From Burkholderia gladioli (GTDB lineage: Bacteria; Pseudomonadota; Gammaproteobacteria; Burkholderiales; Burkholderiaceae), in contig NZ_CP009323.1 of the NCBI RefSeq assembly GCF_000959725.1, positions 1,922,001 through 1,986,000 of the forward strand: a stretch of DNA of 64,000 nt, written 5' to 3'. Numbering within the stretch: position 1 is the first letter of the stretch; each line of letters begins with the position of its first letter. Below are positions 1 through 7,666 of this stretch, piece after piece. Made by a program: the position numbers and the translations under genes. The notes under the pieces were generated by a model, which searched no databases, was not told the DNA's origin, and saw nothing but the letters and a program-made list of their open reading frames with translations.

Positions 1-1
1 G

Positions 2-1366
2 AATGTCTCCACGACGGGCTTCATCGGCTGGATCGACGAGCGCTTCCCGCTCACGGCCTCGATCAAGAAGCACGTGACCGAGTACTACGCGCCGAAGAAC
101 TTCAACTTCTGGTACTTCTTCGGCTCGCTGGCGCTGCTGGTGCTGGTCAACCAGATCGTCACCGGCATCTTCCTCACCATGAACTACAAACCCGACTCGA
201 CGCTGGCCTTCGCGTCGGTCGAGTACATCATGCGCGAGGTGCCCTGGGGCTGGCTGATCCGCTACATGCATTCCACCGGCGCCTCGATGTTCTTCGTGGT
301 GGTCTACCTGCACATGTTCCGCGGCCTGCTCTACGGCTCGTACCGCAAGCCGCGCGAACTAGTGTGGATCTTCGGCTGCGCGATCTTCCTGTGCCTGATG
401 GCCGAGGCCTTCTTCGGCTACCTGCTGCCCTGGGGCCAGATGTCGTTCTGGGGCGCGCAGGTGATCGTGAACCTGTTCTCGGCGATCCCCTTCGTCGGCC
501 CCGACCTCTCGCTCTGGATCCGCGGCGACTACGTGGTGTCCGACGTGACGCTGAACCGCTTCTTCGCCTTCCACGTGATCGCGATCCCGCTGGTGCTGGT
601 GGGGTTGGTGGTGGCGCACCTGGTGGCGCTGCACGAGGTGGGCTCGAACAACCCGGACGGTATCGAGATCAAGGAGAAGAAGGACGAGAACGGCATTCCG
701 CTCGACGGCATCCCGTTCCACCCCTATTACTCGGTACACGATTTCCTCGGCGTCTGCGTGTTCCTGATGATCTTCGCGCTGATCGTGTTCTTCGCGCCGG
801 AAATGGGCGGCTACTTCCTGGAGGCCAACAACTTCATCCCGGCCAACCCGCTGCAGACGCCGCCCGAGATCGCGCCGGTCTGGTACTTCACGGCCTTCTA
901 CGCGATGCTGCGCGCCACCACCGACCCGTTCAAGATCGTGCTGATGGTGGTGATCGTGCTGCTCGGCATCGTCGCGCTGCTGCGCGCGCGCGGCAAATGG
1001 CGGATCGGGCTGCCGGTGCTGGCCGCCGCGCTGGTGGTCTTCATGGCGCTGACCGAATCGAAGTTCTGGGGCGTGGTGGTGATGGGCTCGGCGGTCGTCT
1101 CGCTGTTCTTCCTGCCCTGGCTGGACCGCAGCCCGGTCAAGTCGATCCGCTACCGGCCGACCTTCCACAAGGTGTTCCTGGGGATCTTCGTCCTCGCCTT
1201 CTTCACGCTCGCCTTCCTCGGCACGCAGTCGCCGTCGCCGGCCAAGACGCTGATCGCACAGTTCTGCGCGCTGATCTACTTCGCGTTCTTCCTGGGCATG
1301 CCGTTCTGGACCCGATTGGGCACGTTCAAGCGTCCGCCCGAGCGCGTCAATTTCCGGCCCCATTAA
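2..1366 (+). CDS. petB: cytochrome b subunit of the bc1 complex (5' end outside window)
   Basis: Integral membrane cytochrome b of ubiquinol-cytochrome c reductase, carrying the two b hemes and the Qo/Qi quinone sites. The frame is open from the first complete codon, so the N-terminal few residues lie upstream; 454 residues are visible. Heme-ligand-type histidines are seen in the second helix (MHSTGA, YLHMF) and fourth helix (FHVIAI, AHLVALHE). The Qo-site tetrapeptide, PEWY in many species, reads PVWY here (bases 875-886). Several long hydrophobic helices follow. A GTG at 74 is internal, since conserved sequence continues before it. petC begins 19 bases downstream, so the two genes are certainly co-transcribed; the Rieske gene petA is expected just upstream. 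Confidence 0.97.
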   Translation, partial: NVSTTGFIGWIDERFPLTASIKKHVTEYYAPKNFNFWYFFGSLALLVLVNQIVTGIFLTMNYKPDSTLAFASVEYIMREVPWGWLIRYMHSTGASMFFVVVYLHMFRGLLYGSYRKPRELVWIFGCAIFLCLMAEAFFGYLLPWGQMSFWGAQVIVNLFSAIPFVGPDLSLWIRGDYVVSDVTLNRFFAFHVIAIPLVLVGLVVAHLVALHEVGSNNPDGIEIKEKKDENGIPLDGIPFHPYYSVHDFLGVCVFLMIFALIVFFAPEMGGYFLEANNFIPANPLQTPPEIAPVWYFTAFYAMLRATTDPFKIVLMVVIVLLGIVALLRARGKWRIGLPVLAAALVVFMALTESKFWGVVVMGSAVVSLFFLPWLDRSPVKSIRYRPTFHKVFLGIFVLAFFTLAFLGTQSPSPAKTLIAQFCALIYFAFFLGMPFWTRLGTFKRPPERVNFRPH

Positions 1367-1385
1367 TGCGAGCGAGGAGAACACG

Positions 1386-2147
1386 ATGATGAGGACGCTG
1401 CTGAAGACGTTCCTGCTGATCGGGGCCGCATCGCTCGCACTGGCGATGGGCCCGGCGCGTGCCGACGAAGGTAATTTTCCGCTCGACCGGGCGCCCGATA
1501 ACGCGGAAAATCTCGTTGCCCTGCAGCATGGCGCGCAATTGTTTGTAAACTACTGCCTGAATTGCCATAGCGCCAACCTGATGCGCTACAACCGTCTGAC
1601 GGATCTGGGGATTTCCCAGAAGGAGATCGAGGCGAATCTCCTGTTCGCGACGGACAAGGTCGGCAATACGATGAGCGTCGCGATGCGGCCGGACGACGCG
1701 AAGAGCTGGTTCGGCGTGACGCCGCCCGATCTCTCGGTCGAGGCGCGGGCTCGCGGGCGCGACTGGCTCTACACGTACCTGCGCAGCTTCTACCGCGACG
1801 ACACGCGGCCGACCGGCTGGAACAACGCGGTGTTCGAGAACGTCAGCATGCCGCATGTGCTCTGGCAACTGCAGGGGCAGCGCACCGCGAAATACGAGGA
1901 TGTCGAGGACCTGGAAACGGGCGAGAAGGTACACAAGCTCGTCGGATTCCAGACTGTCACGCCTGGCACGCTATCGTCGGTGGATTATGATGCGGCCGTG
2001 GCCGACCTCGTCGCGTACCTGGGCTGGATGGCCGAGCCCGAGCAGCAGACCCGCAAGCGCGTCGGCGTCTGGGTGCTGATGTTCCTCGGCATCCTGAGCT
2101 TTTTCGCGTGGCGGCTGAATGCCGCGTATTGGAAAGATATCAAGTAA
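1386..2147 (+). CDS. petC: cytochrome c1 subunit of the bc1 complex
   Basis: A 253-residue periplasmic c-type cytochrome held by a C-terminal membrane anchor. It has an N-terminal signal peptide (hydrophobic residues about 4-21, cut expected after ARA), then the heme attachment motif CLNCH at residues 57-61, and a last transmembrane helix near residues 230-247 followed by a basic tail. It takes electrons from the Rieske protein and passes them to soluble cytochrome c. The start follows petB by 19 bases with a GAGGAGA ribosome site; a second ATG directly after the first is equally usable. Length and architecture are normal for proteobacterial c1. Confidence 0.96.
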   Translation: MMRTLLKTFLLIGAASLALAMGPARADEGNFPLDRAPDNAENLVALQHGAQLFVNYCLNCHSANLMRYNRLTDLGISQKEIEANLLFATDKVGNTMSVAMRPDDAKSWFGVTPPDLSVEARARGRDWLYTYLRSFYRDDTRPTGWNNAVFENVSMPHVLWQLQGQRTAKYEDVEDLETGEKVHKLVGFQTVTPGTLSSVDYDAAVADLVAYLGWMAEPEQQTRKRVGVWVLMFLGILSFFAWRLNAAYWKDIK

Positions 2148-2242
2148 ACACGCCAAGACCGGCGTGGGGCCGGCGCAAGGAGAGACCTGCTGGCAGGTTT
2201 GTCCGCGCGTCGGCCCTCGGCTTTTTTGAGGAAACGCAAATT

Positions 2243-2854
2243 ATGATGGTTCTGTATTCCGGCACGACGTGTCCTTTCTCCCAGCGCTGCCGGCTGGTGC
2301 TGTTCGAAAAGGGCATGGACTTCGAGATTCGCGATGTGGACTTGTTCAACAAGCCCGAAGACATCGCCGTGATGAATCCCTATGGTCAGGTGCCGATCCT
2401 CGTCGAACGTGATCTGATCCTGTACGAGTCGAACATCATCAACGAGTACATCGACGAGCGCTTCCCGCATCCGCAGCTGATGCCGGCCGACCCGGTGCAG
2501 CGTGCGCGCGCGCGCCTGTTCCTGCTGAACTTCGAGAAGGAGCTGTTCGTCCACGTCAGCACGCTCGAGAACGAGAAGGGCAAGGCGGCCGAGAAGAACC
2601 ACGAGAAGGCACGCCTGGCGATCCGCGATCGCCTGACCCAGCTCGCGCCGATCTTCGTCAAGAACAAGTACATGCTCGGCGAGGAGTTCTCGATGCTCGA
2701 CGTCGCGATCGCGCCGCTGCTGTGGCGTCTGGATCACTACGGCATCGAGCTGTCGAAGAACGCGGCACCGCTGATGAAGTACGCCGAGCGTATCTTCAGC
2801 CGCCCGGCGTATATCGAGGCGCTGACGCCTTCGGAAAAGGTGATGCGTCGTTAA
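2243..2854 (+). CDS. sspA: stringent starvation protein A (GST-fold RNA polymerase-associated)
   Basis: A 203-residue glutathione-S-transferase-fold protein that binds RNA polymerase and supports stress and acid survival. An N-terminal thioredoxin-like domain starts MMVLYSGTTCPFSQRC and is followed by an alpha-helical GST C-terminal domain. The open frame extends upstream to 2108 into the end of petC, but family length and a GAGGA ribosome site at 2228-2232 select 2243. As in other proteobacteria it precedes sspB; here the pair follows petBC, as commonly seen in Burkholderia. No enzymatic GST activity is expected for this family. Confidence 0.95.
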   Translation: MMVLYSGTTCPFSQRCRLVLFEKGMDFEIRDVDLFNKPEDIAVMNPYGQVPILVERDLILYESNIINEYIDERFPHPQLMPADPVQRARARLFLLNFEKELFVHVSTLENEKGKAAEKNHEKARLAIRDRLTQLAPIFVKNKYMLGEEFSMLDVAIAPLLWRLDHYGIELSKNAAPLMKYAERIFSRPAYIEALTPSEKVMRR

Positions 2855-2921
2855 CGGCCCTGCGGCCATCGGTACGCGCGCGGCGGCGAGCCGCCGCGTT
2901 CGTGCCCGTACGAGGACTGTG

Positions 2922-3422
2922 ATGCAAGAGACTTCCACCAAACCGTATCTGCTGCGCGCGTTGTACGAATGGTGCACGGACAACGGTTATACGCCGCACA
3001 TCGCGGTGCGCGTCGACAATTCGACGCGCGTGCCGCGGCAGTATGTGCGCGACGGCGAGATCGTGTTGAACATCAGCTTCGAGGCGACCAGCGCGCTGCA
3101 GATGGGCAACGAATGGATCGAGTTCACGGCGCGTTTCTCGGGCAAGGCGCACAAGCTCGAGGTGCCGGTCGCCAACGTGCTGGCGATCTACGCGCGCGAG
3201 AACGGGCAGGGCATGGCCTTCCAGGTCGACGCCACCGCGGACGAGCCTGGCGAGTCGGCGATCGAGGACGATGTCGCCGAAGCTGCGCCGGCATCGGCCG
3301 ACGAAGCGGCGCGAGAGGCGGCCGAGCCGTCGGAAGGCGCGGATGTGCCTGCCTCGTCGCCCGACGACGATGGCGGTGCCTCGGGAAAGAGCAACCGACC
3401 CCGCCTCAAGATCGTGAAATGA
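2922..3422 (+). CDS. sspB: ClpXP adaptor protein SspB
   Basis: Adaptor that tethers ssrA-tagged proteins to the ClpXP protease. The N-terminal dimerisation/substrate-binding domain (about residues 1-110) is well conserved. It is followed by a long acidic, Ala-rich linker and a basic C-terminal tail ending RLKIVK, the type of short motif by which SspB docks on the ClpX zinc domain. A GTG three bases upstream (2919) could also start translation, but the ATG with GAGGA nine bases before it is better placed. It lies 67 bases after sspA and probably forms an operon with it. Confidence 0.93.
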   Translation: MQETSTKPYLLRALYEWCTDNGYTPHIAVRVDNSTRVPRQYVRDGEIVLNISFEATSALQMGNEWIEFTARFSGKAHKLEVPVANVLAIYARENGQGMAFQVDATADEPGESAIEDDVAEAAPASADEAAREAAEPSEGADVPASSPDDDGGASGKSNRPRLKIVK

Positions 3423-3440
3423 GGTAGAATCTGCGGCTAC

Positions 3441-3516
<76 letters not shown>

Positions 3517-3524
3517 AATAAATC

Positions 3525-3564
3525 AAAGGGTTACGTGATGTCCGCGTAACCCTTTGTCGTTTTT
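3525..3564 (+). terminator. intrinsic terminator of tRNA-Thr
   Basis: Perfect 11-base inverted repeat AAAGGGTTACG / CGTAACCCTTT (3525-3535 and 3545-3555) with a nine-base loop, followed by a T-rich tract. Confidence 0.85.
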
Positions 3565-3606
3565 GGAACGCCCTCGGCTGATCCGCTTCAATCCCTTCGC
3601 TACAAC

Positions 3607-3891
3607 TCACGCGTCGCGGCGGTGCGATCGACGCACGATCCAGCCGAACAGTGCAAACACGATCCACGACGCGATCAACGCCAGTACAAAACTGATCGCG
3701 AGCAGCGAGCCAAGAAGAAAGTCATCGCTTTGCTCCCCGCCTTCCGAGCCGAGCACGCGTAAGGTCGGTGCGACCACATCCCAGCCGGCGCCATCGTTGA
3801 ACCAGTGTGACAACCAGGGTATCGCCGTGACGCCTGCATAAATGGGCAGCGTCAGCAGCAGCGCGAGCACGAATCGGGCAATGATTTTCAT
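3607..3891 (-). CDS. small inner-membrane protein, candidate immunity protein of the decayed effector upstream
   Basis: A 94-residue protein with a hydrophobic N-terminal segment (about residues 5-24) and a second hydrophobic segment near residues 62-84, ending in an Arg/His-rich cytoplasmic tail; the loop between is polar and would face the periplasm. The ATG at 3891 overlaps, in ATGA fashion, a TGA that closes one frame of the Tlde1-like remnant upstream, an arrangement typical of a toxin-immunity pair. From this position I infer that it protects against a periplasmic peptidoglycan-attacking effector; no residue proves it. The frame can be opened further upstream (to 3912) but that adds only shadow sequence. 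Confidence 0.6.
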   Translation of the reverse strand: MKIIARFVLALLLTLPIYAGVTAIPWLSHWFNDGAGWDVVAPTLRVLGSEGGEQSDDFLLGSLLAISFVLALIASWIVFALFGWIVRRSHRRDA

Positions 3892-4144
3892 CGGACCGTG
3901 ACCCGGCGCCATATGCCTTCAACTTCGTCCCAGGCACGTCGAATGTCGGTTGCGCCTCGAGAAAGGCGCGCAACCTGGTGAATCGCGCCAGGCTCGGCAG
4001 GGTGATGCAGCCGTCGCTTTCGCGGAAGCGGCCAACCGGATGCAGCCGGAAATATGCCCGCCGGATGCCGCTGATGACAGTGACGTCGTCGATTTTCCCG
4101 TCGTTGCGATGCTTGTTCAGGACGACCGTGCATTCGACGGGCAT
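3888..4144 (-). pseudogene. degenerate DUF2778 / Tlde1-like L,D-transpeptidase T6SS effector
   Basis: The frame starting at 4144 opens with MPVECTVVLN, resembling the start of DUF2778 proteins. It then jumps directly to RNDGKIDDVTV and the catalytic block FRLHPVGRFRESDGCITL, which holds the His and the GC cysteine of this YkuD-like fold. Family members that I recall carry about 60-80 residues between these two pieces, including the GxFPAFSG and YYIVDR regions, so an in-frame internal deletion is inferred. At the other end the frame reaches KLKAYG and then runs on over the downstream gene to 3722. The expected ending VTVR-stop lies in another frame and closes at 3888 exactly on the next gene's ATG, which indicates a second lesion (a net +1 or -2 base shift) near 3899-3907. 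Family knowledge: DUF2778 effectors modify target-cell peptidoglycan after T6SS delivery. Confidence 0.65.
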
Positions 4145-4769
4145 GGGTGGTCGGTATCCTTTGCTCTCAGCAATAGTGGCTGGGCGTTGCGGCTGCCAGC
4201 GCTTTTAGGTCCGCGCTATCTTCCATCGGAAATCGCATACACGGCAAGCTGGCTCTGCTTGGTGCGACACCATGCCTTGTGTCGGCAGCGAATTTATATC
4301 GATCGATGGCCTGCGTACCCGGATCGAAAAATGAAGATTGCCGCGAAAACAGGCAAGCGAATGTGGGCCAAGGTTATCGATAATTTTGCGAATGGATCCG
4401 ATGAGGAGATAACAAATTCATTCATCGAAGAATGCTTGAAATTCGGAAATCGCGATCGAAAATTCGATGTGAAAATTCTCCAAAGTCTATGTAATACATG
4501 GATTCCGGAGGTGGGTAACTTGCCGTGGAGGTTTCGATAATGATGAAATGAATGAGCGTGGATCCAGGTCGATTGATTAAAAATGAATTCGCGAGTCGAG
4601 ACCAGGCACGACATCGACATCCAGGCCATAAACCCCCAATCATCCACCCGCGCCCCTTCAAATCCTTTGCCTTCCTACGCGGTTTCATTACCATATGACC
4701 TCGCCATCGCATCCACCGCGAAACGAGGTGCCGAAGGCACATCCGAATAACAATCCGAGGACACTCACC
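4145..4769. other. AT-richer intergenic stretch, probable island scar
   Basis: About 4200-4690 is visibly poorer in GC than the rest of the window. It contains no gene I recognise. The only protein-like frame is a 69-codon plus-strand piece listed separately. No repeat of the tRNA-Thr 3' end was found by eye, so an integration site is not demonstrated. Confidence 0.5.
4331..4540 (+). CDS. unrecognised short frame in AT-rich stretch, possibly a gene remnant
   Basis: Sixty-nine codons with an acidic/basic, helix-like composition (FANGSDEEITNSFIEE in the middle) that look more like real coding than the opposite strand does. The same frame is open upstream to 3950 but there it overlaps the effector remnant antisense. 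No good ribosome site precedes the ATG at 4331. I do not recognise the family; it could be the C-terminal scrap of a transferred gene, or chance. Confidence 0.22.
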   Translation: MKIAAKTGKRMWAKVIDNFANGSDEEITNSFIEECLKFGNRDRKFDVKILQSLCNTWIPEVGNLPWRFR

Positions 4770-5213
4770 ATGAACCAAGCCACCACGCAGCAACCCTCGT
4801 TCGCCTTCATCGCCGCCTCGTGGGCCGCGCTGCTGGCCGGCGTCGTCGCCTACCTGCTCGGCCTCTGGAACGCCGGCATGCAGCTCAACGAGAAGGGCTA
4901 CTACTTCACCGTGCTGGTGCTGGGCCTGTTCGCGGCGGTCTCGCTGCAGAAGAGCGTGCGCGACCGTGTGGAGGGGCTGCGCGTGACCGGCATCTACTAC
5001 GGCCTGTGCTGGATCGCGACGCTGCTGGCGGTGGCCCTGCTCGGGATCGGTTTGTTCAATGCCACGCTCGCGTCCAGCGAGAAGGGCTTCTACGGCATGG
5101 CCTTCCTGCTCGCCCTGTTCGGCGCGATCGCGGTGCAGAAGAACACGCGCGATATCCAGGCCGCGCGGCCGGAGTTTCGCGACGGAGAAGCGCTGCCCCC
5201 GCTGCAGGAATAA
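4770..5213 (+). CDS. YiaA/YiaB-family inner-membrane protein
   Basis: A 147-residue membrane protein built from two similar halves, each a pair of helices. The first half runs about residues 10-65 and the second about 75-130, each with a conserved [10 protein letters not shown] / [10 protein letters not shown] motif and a following QKSVRD / QKNTRD signature. This duplication is diagnostic of the YiaAB two-helix domain. Molecular function is unknown. The ATG at 4770 is preceded by CCGAGG; the open frame to 4695 adds 25 polar residues unlike the family. Confidence 0.88.
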   Translation: MNQATTQQPSFAFIAASWAALLAGVVAYLLGLWNAGMQLNEKGYYFTVLVLGLFAAVSLQKSVRDRVEGLRVTGIYYGLCWIATLLAVALLGIGLFNATLASSEKGFYGMAFLLALFGAIAVQKNTRDIQAARPEFRDGEALPPLQE

Positions 5214-5599
5214 ACGCTTTCCTTCGATACGACGCGGTGCGCGATGTGCCGCGTCGGTCACATTTCCGGAAAATCGCCGGGCCCGCGTTTTCATCGCGGG
5301 GCTTCGCGATGCCTGCCGAAAACCCGCGATTTTCTCGCGCGATCGGCCGATCCACCTGGAATTGCCGGAGCACGAAACTTCCCGATTAAACGTTTCCCTC
5401 GCCGCACCGATTCACTTTCGTAAGCTGGATCGAATCGCGCGCACCAGCCGATCGTCATGTCGATACGATTGGCGCATGGCCTCATGCCATCCTATTTCAC
5501 ATTTCGCTTGGTCCGAAACTGTTAAATTCCGGACTTCGCCTGTCGATCCGTCCGAGTACGACGTGCAGTCCGACGCCGTGCCGAGTTTCCGCACCTGCC
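5214..5599. other. intergenic region upstream of diguanylate cyclase
   Basis: No gene supported. It contains a short ATGGC/GCCAT inverted repeat near 5477-5489 and an A/T-rich patch at about 5490-5530 where a promoter for the downstream cyclase could lie; no convincing -35/-10 pair was found. Confidence 0.4.
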
Positions 5600-6784
5600 A
5601 TGTCCGCCGTCACCGTTGCTCTGGCTACTACCGCACTGTTCGGGCTCCTGACGCTCGTGCTGCTCGGCTCTCTGGCTCGTACCCAGGCGGCGGGCGTGCG
5701 CGAATGGTTTGCCGCGAACGTGATGCTGTCGGTGTCGCTGGCGCTGATTCTCGCGCGCGGCCTGGTGCCGGACCTGCTGTCGATCGTGATCGCCAATGGC
5801 TTGCTGCTGCTCTCGGGCGTGACGCTCTACGCCGGCTACGCGCGCTTCCTGAAGATTCCCCCGCATTGGCCCTGGCTCGCGTTGCTCACCGCGCTGACGC
5901 TGCCGGCACTGACCTACTGGCGTTACGCGGTCGACAGCCTGCCGATGCGCGTGGCGATCACGGCGCTGTTCAGCGGCGCGGTGTGCATCGCGATTGCCGC
6001 CGTGGTGCTGCTGCGACGACGAACCGGTCAGTCGCGCTATCCCTACCTGGCCGCCGCCGCGCTCGCGATCATCTTCGCGCTGAGCCAGCTCGCGCGCGGC
6101 GCCGGTTTCGTGCTGCTGCCCGAGGCCATGCAGGCGAGCCAGCTCGCGGCCACCGCCAATGTGTTGCTGCTGGGCGTGGGCGCGGCGATCATGCCGGTGA
6201 TGTCGATGTGCGCGATCCTGCTGGTGCACGATTCGCTGCAGCGCGAGGCGCGCCAGGTGATCGACCATGATTTCCTGACCGGCGCGCTGTCGCGACAGCG
6301 CTTCGAGTTCGTCGCGCGGGCGCGCGTCGAGGATGCCGAGCTCAACGGCAAGCCGCTCTCGCTGCTGCTGGTCGACCTCGACCACTTCAAGTCCATCAAC
6401 GATACCTACGGCCATGCCGGCGGTGACAACGTGCTGCGCGAATTCACCGACCTGATGCGCAGCCGGCTGCGCGGCGGCGATGCGCTCGGGCGTCTGGGCG
6501 GCGAGGAGTTCGCGATCCTGCTGCCGAATACCACGCTGGCCGATGCCTACCGCATCGCCGAGCGCCTGCGCGACGAGGTGAGTCGGCACGAAGTGGTGAC
6601 CACCACCGGCCTCTGTTCGTACAGCACCAGCGGCGGCCTGGCCAGCCGCCAGCCCGGCGAAACGCTCGAACAACTGGCGGCGCGTGCCGACCAGGCGCTC
6701 TACGACGCCAAGGTGGCGGGACGCAACCGCGTCTGTCTGCACTCGGGACGCGTGCAGACGAACATGCTGGTCGAGCAGGACTGA
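5600..6784 (+). CDS. membrane-bound diguanylate cyclase (GGDEF)
   Basis: A 394-residue protein that makes cyclic di-GMP from two GTP. Residues 1-215 form about seven hydrophobic helices, an N-terminal membrane sensor without a recognised named domain. Residues about 225-385 are the GGDEF domain, with active-site GGEEF at 300-304. An RGGD at residues 291-294, five residues before it, is an intact inhibitory (I-) site, so product feedback is expected. The substrate-site stretch DLDHFKSINDTYGH is complete. It is convergent with tssL across 96 bases; whether c-di-GMP made here affects the neighbouring T6SS is only conjecture. Confidence 0.94.
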   Translation: MSAVTVALATTALFGLLTLVLLGSLARTQAAGVREWFAANVMLSVSLALILARGLVPDLLSIVIANGLLLLSGVTLYAGYARFLKIPPHWPWLALLTALTLPALTYWRYAVDSLPMRVAITALFSGAVCIAIAAVVLLRRRTGQSRYPYLAAAALAIIFALSQLARGAGFVLLPEAMQASQLAATANVLLLGVGAAIMPVMSMCAILLVHDSLQREARQVIDHDFLTGALSRQRFEFVARARVEDAELNGKPLSLLLVDLDHFKSINDTYGHAGGDNVLREFTDLMRSRLRGGDALGRLGGEEFAILLPNTTLADAYRIAERLRDEVSRHEVVTTTGLCSYSTSGGLASRQPGETLEQLAARADQALYDAKVAGRNRVCLHSGRVQTNMLVEQD

Positions 6785-6880
6785 GGCGCCGCGCGCGGGA
6801 AGGAATCCGAAAGGAAGGGGCGGTGCTGCAAGACGGCGGGGCGGCCCGTGTCGGGCGCGCCCCGCGCTAGGATGGGAGAC

Positions 6881-7666
6881 TCAGGGCAGCGAGATCGTCA
6901 GGTTGGCCGATTCCGGCCCGACCTTGATGATCTGCGAATAGGGCGCCAGCGCCTTCAGCGTGTGATCGCGCAGATAGGCGTTGAGCCCCACGAAGGCCAG
7001 CAGGCCGACCAGCGCGAACACGGCGCCGATCGCCCACAGCGGCACCTCGCGCTTGAGGCGGTGCGCGATCTGGTCGGGCAGCGCCCAATGCGGCGCGAAA
7101 GGCGCGCGCTTGCCCTTCATCTGGGCGATCTCGTCGCCGATCCGCGCGGTCAGGTAGGCGAGCTTCTCCGGTCCCTCGAGCAGGTACTTGCCCTGGAAGC
7201 CCAGCAGCAGGCACATGTGGAACACCTCCAGCGACTGCAGGCGCGCCACGCCGTGCGCGCGGCATTCCTCCAGGTACTGGAAGAACTTCTCGCCGGCCAG
7301 TTGCTCGCCGAACAGCACCAGCTGCAGCGGGCGGCGCTCCCACTCGGCACGCACCTTGAACTGCGAGGACAGCACCGCCTCGTCGATCGCCGCGCAGAAC
7401 GCGAACTTGGCGGCGTAGACGTCGTCGGCGCCGGCATTGAGCTTCTTCGCGCCGCGCTCGAAATCGGCCAGGAATTCCTGGATTCGCGTGCGGAACTCGT
7501 TCGCTTCGCCGGGCTCGCGACCGTTCTTCAGCAGGAACATCATGAAGAAGCCGTCATAGAGCAGGTCGAGCAGCGAGCGCGCCTGGAAGCTGGCGTCGGT
7601 CGACGAGGCCGAATGCGGGGCGGGGGGCGGCGTGGTGCCGCCGAACAGGGAGGGCGCGTAGCTCAT
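6881..7666 (-). CDS. tssL: T6SS envelope protein TssL (DotU/IcmH family)
   Basis: A 261-residue inner-membrane protein. The cytoplasmic DotU-type helical domain occupies residues about 25-200 and a single membrane helix about 212-232, leaving a periplasmic tail of only about 30 residues. There is no fused OmpA/peptidoglycan-binding domain; that function is supplied by a separate gene at 21099. TssL binds TssM and TssJ in the membrane complex and contacts the baseplate. Its ATG overlaps the tssK stop (ATGA), so translation is coupled. It is the last gene of the tssJ-tssK-tssL operon. Confidence 0.96.
   Translation of the reverse strand: MSYAPSLFGGTTPPPAPHSASSTDASFQARSLLDLLYDGFFMMFLLKNGREPGEANEFRTRIQEFLADFERGAKKLNAGADDVYAAKFAFCAAIDEAVLSSQFKVRAEWERRPLQLVLFGEQLAGEKFFQYLEECRAHGVARLQSLEVFHMCLLLGFQGKYLLEGPEKLAYLTARIGDEIAQMKGKRAPFAPHWALPDQIAHRLKREVPLWAIGAVFALVGLLAFVGLNAYLRDHTLKALAPYSQIIKVGPESANLTISLP

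Noticed and set aside
74..76. GTG as start of cytochrome b
   Set aside because: Family sequence continues in frame to the window edge, so the gene starts upstream.
4294..4647. 117-codon minus-strand frame in the AT-rich scar
   Set aside because: Ser/His/Phe-rich antisense-like composition and no ribosome site; the plus strand frame looks more plausible.
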